Source of the DNA: Intestinibacter sp.
GTDB taxonomy: Bacteria > Bacillota > Clostridia > Peptostreptococcales > Peptostreptococcaceae
Reading direction: 5' to 3'
DNA: 25,674 bases
Assembly: GCF_022780145.1 (NCBI RefSeq)
Contig: NZ_JALEXO010000075.1
Coordinates: 1-25,674, forward strand
Positions 7,641 through 14,803 of the stretch are shown one piece after another. Position 1 is the stretch's first letter; each line of letters begins with the position of its first letter. Both the position numbers and the translations under genes were made by a program. The notes under the pieces were generated by a model. It had not been told where the DNA came from. It saw nothing but the letters and a program-made list of their open reading frames with translations, and did not search any database.

Positions 7641-8510
7641 ATGGAAATATCAGGAAGAACAGGATTATTAGGATTAATAGGAACACCAGTAGGACATTCA
7701 GGATCACCTGCAATGTACAACTACAGCTTTGAATTATTAGATTTAGATTATAGATATTTAGCTTTTGATATACCTGTAGAAAAAACAGAAGATGCAGTAA
7801 ATGCTTTTAGAACTTTCAATATGAAAGGTGGAAATGTTACAATGCCTTGTAAAGGTGAAGTAGCTAAATATATGGACGAATTATCTCCAGCTTCTCGTAT
7901 AATAGGTGCTTGTAACACAATAATAAATGACAACGGAAAATTAATAGGTGACATTACAGATGGTAAAGGTTATGTAAGAAACTTAAGAGAAAATGGTGTA
8001 GATATAAAAGGCAAAAAAATGACTATAATGGGTGCAGGTGGAGCTGCAACTGCTATACAAGTTCAAGCAGCACTTGATGGAGCTAGAGAAATATCTATAT
8101 TCAACAAAAAAGACGACTTCTTTGCAAGAGCTCAAAAGACTGTTGAATCTATAAAAAGAGAAGTTCCAGATTGTGTAGTAAATTTATACGATATAGACGA
8201 CACTGAAAAATTATACGCTGAAATAGCTACAAGTGATATATTAACTAATGCTACATTAATAGGTATGAAACCTTATGATGGAGAAACTAATATAAAAGAT
8301 ACAAGCGTATTTAGAAAAGATCTAGTAGTAACAGATGTTGTTTACAACCCAATCAAAACTAAAATGATATTAGATGCAGAAGCAGCTGGTTGCAAAGCTA
8401 TAGGTGGAAAAGGAATGTTATTATACCAAGGGGTAGAAGCATTCAAATTATTCATGGGACAAGAAATGCCAGTTGAACAAGTAAAAGCTAAATACTATTC
8501 TGATTTATAA
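7641..8510 (+). CDS. Shikimate/quinate dehydrogenase, YdiB-like paralog of AroE
   Basis: This enzyme oxidises or reduces the 3-OH/3-keto group of shikimate (and perhaps quinate) with NAD(P). At 289 residues it has the usual two-domain length. Substrate residues are present: Ser20 and Ser22 (GHSGSP), catalytic Lys71 (NVTMPCK), Asn92 (ACNTI), Asp107 and Gln263 (LLYQGVE). The usual NTD triplet before catalytic Asp is changed to DITD. The cofactor motif is GAGGAA (131-136), and the loop after the second strand reads FNKKDDFF instead of the NRTxxKA of NADP-specific AroE. This is close to what I recall of E. coli YdiB, which also accepts NAD. With the LysR-linked operon this suggests a catabolic role rather than chorismate synthesis. 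A good ribosome site (CGGAGG) precedes ATG 7641. Confidence 0.85.
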   Translation: MEISGRTGLLGLIGTPVGHSGSPAMYNYSFELLDLDYRYLAFDIPVEKTEDAVNAFRTFNMKGGNVTMPCKGEVAKYMDELSPASRIIGACNTIINDNGKLIGDITDGKGYVRNLRENGVDIKGKKMTIMGAGGAATAIQVQAALDGAREISIFNKKDDFFARAQKTVESIKREVPDCVVNLYDIDDTEKLYAEIATSDILTNATLIGMKPYDGETNIKDTSVFRKDLVVTDVVYNPIKTKMILDAEAAGCKAIGGKGMLLYQGVEAFKLFMGQEMPVEQVKAKYYSDL

Positions 8511-8534
8511 AATTAAAAATAGGAGGATGCTATA

Positions 8535-9767
8535 ATGGAAAAAATTAATTATAAAAAATATTATCCTACAGCTGCTGCCTTATACTTTACATACTTTATA
8601 CATGGTATAGGAGCTTCTATATTAGGACAATATAAACAAGATTTTGCATCAATGTGGGGAGCAAAATTACTAGAAGACGGAACTTTTGATGTAAGTATGG
8701 TAGTTTCTGTAATCGCAGCACTTGGACTTGGACGTTTAATATCTCTTCCATTCTCAGGACCGATATCTGATAAATTCGGAAGAAGAGTTAGTGGTATTAT
8801 AGGTGTTATTTGTTATGCATTGTATTTAGGTGGGATAGTATTCTCTCCAAACATGGCAGTAGGTTATGCGTTTGCTATAGTAGGTGGTATAGCTAACTCA
8901 TTCTTAGATACTTGTGTATCACCATCATGTATGGAAATATTCCCAGAAAATGGATCGATAGCAAATATGTTTACTAAATTCTCAATGTCTATAGCACAAT
9001 TCTTATTACCATTTGGTATAGGTTTTGTAGCTACAAGCATGTTACCATTTAAAACAATATTCTTAATCGCAGCAGCAGCAATAGCAGTAGATGGTATATT
9101 AATAGCTATATTACCATTCCCTAAAGCAAATGCTACAGCTGATGATGAAGGCAAAAAAGAAGTTAAAAAAGAAAAAATGAAATTTACTCCAGCAAGTATA
9201 GCTTTAATATGCATAGGATTTACTTCTTCTTCAACTTTTATGATATGGTTAAACTGCAACCAAGAATTAGGTAGATTATATGGACTTGCTGATCCAAGTA
9301 AAATACAATCATTCTATGCATTAGGAACAGTATGTGCAATATTAGTTTCATCAGTATTAATCAAAAAAGGATTAAAAGCAGCTAGAATACTTATAATATA
9401 TCCAGCAATATCAGCAGCAATGCTTATAGCTATATACTTTATAAGAATACCTTCTATATGTTTAGTTGGTGGATTCGTATTAGGTTATGCAGCAGCAGGT
9501 GGAGTACTTCAACTTTGCGTATCAACTGCAAATGAAATGTTCCCTAAAGACAAGGGTAAGATAACTTCAATTGTTATGATCGCATCAAGTGTTGCAAACT
9601 ACACTATATTAAATGTTGCATCTTACTTAACTAAGGTTGGTGGAGCTACTAACGGACCAACAAACGTTGTTTTACTTAACGTAGTAGTCACAATAATAGG
9701 TGTATTACTTGCAATTTATGTAAATGTAGAAAGTGATAAAATGGAAAAACTTGAAAAAGCAGCCTAA
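8535..9767 (+). CDS. MFS transporter, probable shikimate/quinate or related acid permease
   Basis: A 410-residue polytopic membrane protein with about 12 hydrophobic segments. MFS motif A is at residues 74-84 (SGPISDKFGRR), between helices 2 and 3. A charged cytoplasmic loop (about 198-218, Lys/Glu-rich) separates the two six-helix halves. The N-terminus enters helix 1 at about residue 11 without a signal peptide. It is the last gene of the LysR-linked operon, 24 bases after the dehydrogenase gene with an AGGAGG site, and is followed by a strong terminator. Substrate is inferred from context only; export of a product is also possible. Confidence 0.82.
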   Translation: MEKINYKKYYPTAAALYFTYFIHGIGASILGQYKQDFASMWGAKLLEDGTFDVSMVVSVIAALGLGRLISLPFSGPISDKFGRRVSGIIGVICYALYLGGIVFSPNMAVGYAFAIVGGIANSFLDTCVSPSCMEIFPENGSIANMFTKFSMSIAQFLLPFGIGFVATSMLPFKTIFLIAAAAIAVDGILIAILPFPKANATADDEGKKEVKKEKMKFTPASIALICIGFTSSSTFMIWLNCNQELGRLYGLADPSKIQSFYALGTVCAILVSSVLIKKGLKAARILIIYPAISAAMLIAIYFIRIPSICLVGGFVLGYAAAGGVLQLCVSTANEMFPKDKGKITSIVMIASSVANYTILNVASYLTKVGGATNGPTNVVLLNVVVTIIGVLLAIYVNVESDKMEKLEKAA

Positions 9768-9791
9768 TTTATTTAAAAGCACATAAATATA

Positions 9792-9840
9792 AAATAGACT
9801 TTGATACTTATTAATTTAAGTTTTAAGGTCTATTTTTTTT
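9792..9840 (+). terminator. Intrinsic terminator after the transporter
   Basis: An 11-bp stem with one G-U pair (9792-9802 with 9825-9835) contains an inner ACTTA/TAAGT pairing and runs into eight T residues (9833-9840). It ends the catabolic operon. Confidence 0.88.
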
Positions 9841-10024
9841 AGAAAAATATCGAATAAATTAAAATTCTTTAATAAATTATGGGAAATAATAGTATTTGTA
9901 AATTAAAGTATGTTGTTTTTAGAATAATTAGAAATAAATTATAAAAAATAAAGTATAAGAAGTAAATTTTGAATTTAAAATACTCAGAAAATAGCGAATT
10001 TTGCTTAAATAAAAAAAATCTAGA

Positions 10025-10052
10025 TTGACAATTTATTTAAATTAGATAAAAT
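10025..10052 (+). promoter_or_regulatory. Promoter of the attenuated aroE transcript
   Basis: A perfect -35 TTGACA (10025-10030), 16 bases, and -10 TAAAAT (10047-10052). The predicted start is near 10059, giving a leader of about 320 bases before aroE. The stretch 9841-10024 shows nothing else. Confidence 0.6.
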
Positions 10053-10137
10053 TTAATATAAATAAAGAAATAAAATGTATTTTCTAAATTGAATCAGGAG
10101 AATATATATTTATTAATACTTAAATGGAGGTAATGAA

Positions 10138-10278
10138 ATGATTAGAAAAGATCTAAGCAAATTATATAGCTATTTCTATTTTATGTTCTGGGGCTTTTAT
10201 TTTAGCGCTGGCTATTTTTATTGCAATAATATAAAAAATAAATCTTTTCTAATGAGTTCTAAATTGACCTACATTTAA
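10138..10278 (+). CDS. Aromatic-rich leader peptide, 46 residues
   Basis: GGAGG (10126-10130) lies 7 bases before ATG 10138, an ideal spacing; the ORF ends with TAA at 10276-10278. Residues 10-28 contain 13 aromatic residues out of 19 (Tyr10, 12, 14, 21, 26, 28; Phe13, 15, 17, 20, 22, 27; Trp18). This is the composition of pheA/trp-type attenuation leaders. The start of the ORF (10141-10152) is perfectly complementary to its later part (10242-10253). A terminator and aroE follow. The alternative is a small hydrophobic membrane protein, since residues 10-29 could span a membrane. The coupled hairpins and the position before an aromatic-biosynthesis gene favour a regulatory leader peptide. Confidence 0.75.
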   Translation: MIRKDLSKLYSYFYFMFWGFYFSAGYFYCNNIKNKSFLMSSKLTYI

Positions 10279-10331
10279 TATAAAATTTTAAAATTAGGTA
10301 AATAATTTTTATTTATAGAAGGAGAACTCGT
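10141..10331 (+). promoter_or_regulatory. Anti-antiterminator and antiterminator pairings of the aroE leader
   Basis: Segment 1 (10141-10152) and segment 2 (10242-10253) form a perfect 12-bp pairing. Segment 2 extended (10252-10260, AATGAGTTCT region) pairs with 10323-10331 (AGAACTCGT) over 9 bp with one G-U, occupying the left arm of the terminator. The two pairings compete at 10252-10253 and sterically. A ribosome stalled on the aromatic codons (10165-10224) would break 1:2 and allow the antiterminator. A ribosome reaching the stop at 10276 would crowd segment 2 and let the terminator form. Confidence 0.65.
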
Positions 10332-10348
10332 GGGAGTTCTCCTTTTTT
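10319..10348 (+). terminator. Attenuator terminator before aroE
   Basis: A perfect 10-bp stem AAGGAGAACT/AGTTCTCCTT (10319-10328, 10335-10344) with loop CGTGGG is followed by TTTT. It ends 29 bases before the aroE ATG and lies inside the transcribed leader. Confidence 0.88.
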
Positions 10349-10377
10349 AAATATTAAGGTAGTTGTAGGAGGATAAT

Positions 10378-11247
10378 ATGAGTAGTATAAGTTCAAAAAC
10401 AAAGGTTTACAGTGTTATAGGTCATCCAGTTAGTCAAAGTTTTTCACCTAAGATACACAATTATTTATTTGAAAAATACGGTATCGATGCAGTCTATGTA
10501 AGCTATGACGTAGACCCTGATCATGTAGGTGAGGCTATAAATGGAATAAGACATTTAGGCATAATGGGTACTAATGTGACAATACCTCACAAGATAGAAG
10601 TCATGAAATACTTAGATGAAATAGACGAAAAGGCGAAGTTATTTGGGGCAGTAAATACTATCAAAAATGTAGATGGAAAGCTATACGGCTACAATACAGA
10701 TGGAACAGGGCTTACTAAATCACTTAAGGATGCAAGTGGTGAGACAATGGATGGTAAAAAGGTCTTAATAATAGGTGCAGGTGGAGCATGTAGAAGTATT
10801 GCAATACAGCTTGCTATAGAAAATGCAGCTTCAATAGAAATAGTAAACAGAAGTATCGAAAAAGCTCAATCAATAGTAGATACAATAAATGAACATTTTG
10901 ATACAAAGGCAATTGCTACGTCTAAAGTCATAACTCAAAAGGACATAGATGATGTAGATGTTTTAATAAATACTACACCAATAGGAATGGGAACTGATGA
11001 GTCACCGATAGATACATCTTTAGTGCCACCTAAAAATATGATAATAGCAGATGCCGTTTATAAGCCTCATGAAACAGCTTTTATCAAGTGGGGCCTTAAA
11101 CACGATTTAAAAATAGCTTACGGCATACAAATGCTTATCAATCAAGGAGTGCATTCTTTTAGCATATGGACAGGAGTTACTCCTACATTAGAGGATACTC
11201 AAAATATATTAAAAATATTCTTAGAAGAACAAAAAGAAAATAAATAA
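10378..11247 (+). CDS. aroE: Shikimate 5-dehydrogenase, classical biosynthetic type
   Basis: Catalyses NADPH-dependent reduction of 3-dehydroshikimate to shikimate in the cytoplasm. The 289 residues contain Ser21/Ser23 (QSFSP), Lys72 (NVTIPHK), Asn93 (GAVNT), the full NTD motif with Asp108 (GYNTDGTG), and a Gln in LINQGVHSF. The cofactor part is GAGGA (133-137) plus NRSIEKA (158-164), the Asn-Arg-Ser/Thr clamp of NADP-using AroE. This contrasts with the NAD-type loop of the paralog at 7641. An AGGAGG site precedes ATG 10378. It is preceded by the aromatic leader/terminator and followed by a convergent gene, so it is probably transcribed alone. Confidence 0.92.
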   Translation: MSSISSKTKVYSVIGHPVSQSFSPKIHNYLFEKYGIDAVYVSYDVDPDHVGEAINGIRHLGIMGTNVTIPHKIEVMKYLDEIDEKAKLFGAVNTIKNVDGKLYGYNTDGTGLTKSLKDASGETMDGKKVLIIGAGGACRSIAIQLAIENAASIEIVNRSIEKAQSIVDTINEHFDTKAIATSKVITQKDIDDVDVLINTTPIGMGTDESPIDTSLVPPKNMIIADAVYKPHETAFIKWGLKHDLKIAYGIQMLINQGVHSFSIWTGVTPTLEDTQNILKIFLEEQKENK

Positions 11248-11277
11248 AAAAATTCCCTATTAAGAAATAAGGAATTT
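11244..11277 (-). terminator. Terminator of the minus-strand reductase gene
   Basis: Read leftward, AAATTCCTTATT pairs with AATAGGGAATTT (12 bp, one G-U) around a TCTT loop and runs into seven T residues. It overlaps the last codon of aroE on the other strand, so the two convergent genes meet here. Confidence 0.72.
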
Positions 11278-11314
11278 AAGGTGTATAAATATTGTTTAAA
11301 ATTGTTTTGGTAAG

Positions 11315-11352
11315 TAGGCTGCTTATTTTAAGGGATGTATTTAAGCAGCCTA
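11315..11352. terminator. Hairpin between convergent aroE and reductase genes
   Basis: A perfect 11-bp stem TAGGCTGCTTA/TAAGCAGCCTA (11315-11325, 11342-11352) is more GC-rich than its surroundings. Neither side has a clear T-run, so it may slow polymerase or protect 3' ends rather than terminate. Confidence 0.4.
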
Positions 11353-11414
11353 TAAATATATTATTAATATTCTAATTTAAATTAAATTGGGGAAAATAAC
11401 TTATTTAGAATATT

Positions 11415-13427
11415 TTAAACATAAATATCAAGATAATCGTGTTTAGTTAGAGTATTTATGATGTTTCTTCCTTCTTCAACACCTTCTATTATACGTCTAG
11501 CTCTAACACTATCTCCTATAGATATTACTTCTACATCTGTATTAGAATATTCTTCTTTTAAAGCTTCTAGTACAGGATTGTTAGATCTCATTCCTAAGCA
11601 TACAAATCCATAGTCAAATTCTAAATCTTCTAATCTTCCATCTGGATGTTCAACTAAGAAAGAATTATCTTTTACTTCAAGTAAACGAGTGCTAGTAAGT
11701 TGTTTTACTCCATGTTTGTTTAATAAGTCGAAAGTACCAACCTTTGGTACTGGATCTATTCCATTTCCTATGATTGGAGCCATTTCAACTATAGAGCATT
11801 CAGCATTTCTTGGAGCGAAGAATTCTGCAACGTCAAGACCAACTGCTCCACCACCTATTATGACAACTTTTTTACCAGTTAAATCTTCTGGATAGTTTTC
11901 TACATTGTTTATCATATCTAATATAGAGAATACTTTAGAGTTTTCTTTAGCCATTACTTCATGAAGACCTTTTATTGGAGGTAGTAATGGAGAAGAACCT
12001 GTAGCATTAACTATTAAGTTTGGTCTTAGATTTTTTATAAATTCTACACTAGCTTCAGTATTTTTAAATATATATAAATTTTCTAATTTTTCAGCTCTAT
12101 TTATTAGATATTTAGGGAAGTCGTATAATCTCTTTTTGTCTGGGATTTTTGAGATTTGAGTAGCAAGACCACCTAAAACGTCTTTTTTCTCAATTAAGAA
12201 TGTAGTACATCCAACTTCGGCAGCTGTACATGCAGCTTCAAGACCTGCAGTTCCTCCACCTATAACTACTACATTACAAAGTCTTTTAACCTTTTGTTTT
12301 TTATAAAGCTCATCTTCGTTTACAGATGGGTTTACAGTACATCTTATAGGTCTATTTATACCAATTCTGTTACCTGCACAACCTATATTACAAGATATAC
12401 ATTTTCTTATTTCATCTTCTTTGCCTAATTCTACTTTATTTACCCAGTTAGGATCAGCTATAAGTCCACGACCCATACCTATTAAGTCGGCATCTCCTCT
12501 TTCTAATATGTCTTCAGCTACTTGAGGATTTCTTATGTTACCCATTGTTATACAAGGTTTACCGAATTTTTCTTTTACTGCTTTTGCTAAATAAGATCTC
12601 CAACCGTCTTTTAAGTAGTTAGCATCTATTTGGTATTGTATTGATCCGTTAAGAGCAGCAGATACGTCGAATATATCTACTTCATCGTTTAAGTATTCTA
12701 GATATTCTAGGCAATCGTCGATTGTATTACCGCCTTCCATAAATTCATCAGCACTTAAACGTAATAATATCGGGAAGTTAGGTCCTACATTTTTTCTAAC
12801 TTCATCTATTACAAGTCTTGCAAAACGAGTTCTATTTTCTACAGATCCACCGAATTCATCAGTTCTCTTATTGTATAAAGGTGATAAGAATTGACTTATT
12901 AAATAAGAATGTCCTGCATGAATTTCTACTGCATCAAATCCTGCTATTTGAGCTCTCTTAGCTGCTTCACCGTATTTTTTAACTATTTCATATATTTCTT
13001 CTTTTTCAAGAGGTCTAGGGATTTCTCCGCCTGCTTTTGAAGGTATATTTGAAGAAGAAACTGGTTGCATTCCTGTTCTTGAAGACATTGCAGATGCTCC
13101 AGCGTGATTTATTTGTATAGCTATTTTTGTTCCGTATTTGTGAACTCTTTCGCAAAGTTTGAATAATCTAGGTAGATAACTATCGTGGTCTATACGAAGT
13201 TGTGAAGTACCATTTGATCCTTGAGGAGAAAATACGCTTGCATTTTCTACTATTATAAGTCCAGTACCGCCTTTTGCTCTTTGTTCATAGTAATTAATAT
13301 GTAAGAAACTCATTTCTCCATTTTGTTCACCATAGTTTGTACCCATTGGCATCATTACGATGCGGTTTTTTAAATTCATATGTTTTACTGTTAAAGGTGA
13401 AAATATATTTTTGTATTTGTGTGCCAT
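11415..13427 (-). CDS. OYE-type NADH:flavin oxidoreductase / enoate-reductase-like, copy 2
   Basis: A 670-residue flavin/Fe-S enzyme with the same three-part plan as the copy at 5580. The FMN barrel spans residues 1-335, with His170, His173 and Tyr175 in EIHAGHSYLISQFLSP and the motif DEFGGSVENRTRF. A 4Fe-4S site is at Cys343-x2-Cys346-x3-Cys350-x12-Cys363. The FAD and NAD(P)H Rossmann motifs are GGGTAG (390-395) and GGGAVG (525-530), and the C-terminal motif is SIGDSVRARR. A GGAGG site lies 7 bases before the ATG at 13427. It is divergent from LysR copy 2, its likely regulator, and convergent with aroE. It should reduce an activated C=C bond using NADH via FAD, Fe-S and FMN; the substrate is unknown. 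It could act on a ring compound of the shikimate family. Confidence 0.85.
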   Translation of the reverse strand: MAHKYKNIFSPLTVKHMNLKNRIVMMPMGTNYGEQNGEMSFLHINYYEQRAKGGTGLIIVENASVFSPQGSNGTSQLRIDHDSYLPRLFKLCERVHKYGTKIAIQINHAGASAMSSRTGMQPVSSSNIPSKAGGEIPRPLEKEEIYEIVKKYGEAAKRAQIAGFDAVEIHAGHSYLISQFLSPLYNKRTDEFGGSVENRTRFARLVIDEVRKNVGPNFPILLRLSADEFMEGGNTIDDCLEYLEYLNDEVDIFDVSAALNGSIQYQIDANYLKDGWRSYLAKAVKEKFGKPCITMGNIRNPQVAEDILERGDADLIGMGRGLIADPNWVNKVELGKEDEIRKCISCNIGCAGNRIGINRPIRCTVNPSVNEDELYKKQKVKRLCNVVVIGGGTAGLEAACTAAEVGCTTFLIEKKDVLGGLATQISKIPDKKRLYDFPKYLINRAEKLENLYIFKNTEASVEFIKNLRPNLIVNATGSSPLLPPIKGLHEVMAKENSKVFSILDMINNVENYPEDLTGKKVVIIGGGAVGLDVAEFFAPRNAECSIVEMAPIIGNGIDPVPKVGTFDLLNKHGVKQLTSTRLLEVKDNSFLVEHPDGRLEDLEFDYGFVCLGMRSNNPVLEALKEEYSNTDVEVISIGDSVRARRIIEGVEEGRNIINTLTKHDYLDIYV

Positions 13428-13805
13428 TTTAAAACCTCCATAAATCGTATTTTTATTGATTATTATTTTTAATTTCTGTTTTGTTTGTTATTTTTTTATT
13501 TAAGATTATTTTAACAGTATTTATTTAAAATAACTAATAGCACTTTTTCTTATAAATTATAGATAAAAATAATAGAAAAATGTTTTTTTGAAAAAAATAC
13601 TTATAAATTATATTAAAATAAATATTTCTTTGGTTTTTAGATAAATTTTTAAATTTATAAAAAAAATCTAAAAAAAATAGTATTTATATAAATTTTATTT
13701 ATAGTTTTTAACTATATAAAAAATAAATTAATCACTTAAAAAATCGAAATATATATTGTATATTAATAATTAAGAAAGATTGATAAAAAATTTAAAGGAG
13801 ATATT
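13428..13805. promoter_or_regulatory. Divergent control region between reductase copy 2 and LysR copy 2
   Basis: This 378-base, very AT-rich region has no ORF. A 13-base direct repeat CTTATAAATTATA occurs at 13549-13561 and 13600-13612, exactly 51 bases (about five helical turns) apart. Each copy contains the near-palindrome TATAA-A-TTATA, so these are candidate sites for the adjacent LysR protein. Promoters are not individually assigned because the background is too AT-rich. Confidence 0.4.
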
Positions 13806-14693
13806 ATGAATTTAAATCATTTACAATATTTTGTTAAATTAGCTCATTTAGAGCATTATACTAAAGCAGCTAAGGATTTATCTATAACACAGCCTAGCTT
13901 AAGCCATGCTATTTCTTCCTTAGAAGAGGAGCTTGGAACTAAGCTATTTGAAAAACAGGGAAGAAATGTAGTTCTTACAAAGTATGGAAAGATATTTTTA
14001 AAATATGTAGAAAAATCTTTAGACTATCTTCAAGAGGGAGTAGATAAAACAAAGGCTTTGACTTGTTCTACAAGTGGAGTTATAGATCTAGGGTATATAT
14101 ATACTTTAGAGGCGGAATTTGTGCCTATGATAGTTAGAAGGTTTTTAGAGGAAAATGAAGATAAGAATTTTGGATTTACATTTTCATCTTCAAATACGAA
14201 GTCTATTATAGAAGGTCTAAAAAGTGAGAGATTTGATATAGGATTTTGTTCGATGGTAGAAGATGAAAATAATGTGGAATTCATAAAGATAAAAGAAGAA
14301 GAATTAGTAGTTGTAGTTCCTAAAAATCATGAATTATCTAAGTACAAAGAAATTGATTTGATAAAAACTGTGGGATATAAACATATAGCTTTCACTAAAT
14401 CAAGTGGATTGAGACCTGTAATAGACAATTTATTTAAGCAAATAAATAAGAAGCAAGATATATCTTACGAAGTTGAAAAAGACGATTCCATGGCAGGATT
14501 AGTTGCAGAAAATTTTGGAATTGCTATAATGCCGAATATTCCTTTCTTAAAGTATTTTAATGTTGATGTAATCAAATTAAAAAGTCCTATATACAGTAGA
14601 AATATATATATGGCTAAGTTAAAAAATAAATATGTATCGCCGGCAGTAGATCAATTTAGTAAATTTGTATTAAAAAATTGCAATAACTTATAG
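13806..14693 (+). CDS. LysR-family transcriptional regulator (QuiR-like, copy 2)
   Basis: The protein has 295 residues. The winged HTH (1-60: LQYFVKLAHLEHYTKAAKDLSITQPSLSHAISSLEEELG, LF, GRNVVLTKYG) and the effector domain align along the whole length with LysR copy 1 (3368-4252), including shared stretches such as SGLR and NFGIAI. The two are therefore duplicates with diverged effector domains. AAGGAG lies 6 bases before ATG 13806. It is divergent from the second reductase and upstream of the dehydroquinate dehydratase gene, the usual LTTR position for controlling both sides. The inducer is probably a shikimate-pathway carbocycle (inference). Confidence 0.93.
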   Translation: MNLNHLQYFVKLAHLEHYTKAAKDLSITQPSLSHAISSLEEELGTKLFEKQGRNVVLTKYGKIFLKYVEKSLDYLQEGVDKTKALTCSTSGVIDLGYIYTLEAEFVPMIVRRFLEENEDKNFGFTFSSSNTKSIIEGLKSERFDIGFCSMVEDENNVEFIKIKEEELVVVVPKNHELSKYKEIDLIKTVGYKHIAFTKSSGLRPVIDNLFKQINKKQDISYEVEKDDSMAGLVAENFGIAIMPNIPFLKYFNVDVIKLKSPIYSRNIYMAKLKNKYVSPAVDQFSKFVLKNCNNL

Positions 14694-14755
14694 TAAATAT
14701 ATTGATGTATACAATATATAAAATTGTATTTTATATTAAATTATAATTTTTTTGG

Positions 14756-14761
14756 TATAAT
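14756..14761 (+). promoter_or_regulatory. Extended -10 element before the dehydroquinate dehydratase gene
   Basis: TATAAT is preceded by TGG at 14753-14755 (the TGn extended -10). The -35 region is weak. It suggests aroD has its own start besides any read-through from the LysR gene. Confidence 0.45.
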
Positions 14762-14803
14762 ACTACTTAATGATTTTAATATTGGAAGGGAGATTTTAGG
14801 AGT

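Noticed and set aside
5215..9259. Minus-strand ORFs of 60-152 codons inside the catabolic genes (for example 6785-7243 and 8864-9259)
   Set aside because: They are antisense to genes with complete domain signatures, have no ribosome sites, and their Ser/Pro/Asn-rich products match no family I know.
10138..10278. Aromatic-rich ORF as an ordinary small membrane protein
   Set aside because: Possible by hydrophobicity, but the exact coding/late-ORF complementarity, antiterminator and terminator before aroE fit a leader peptide better.
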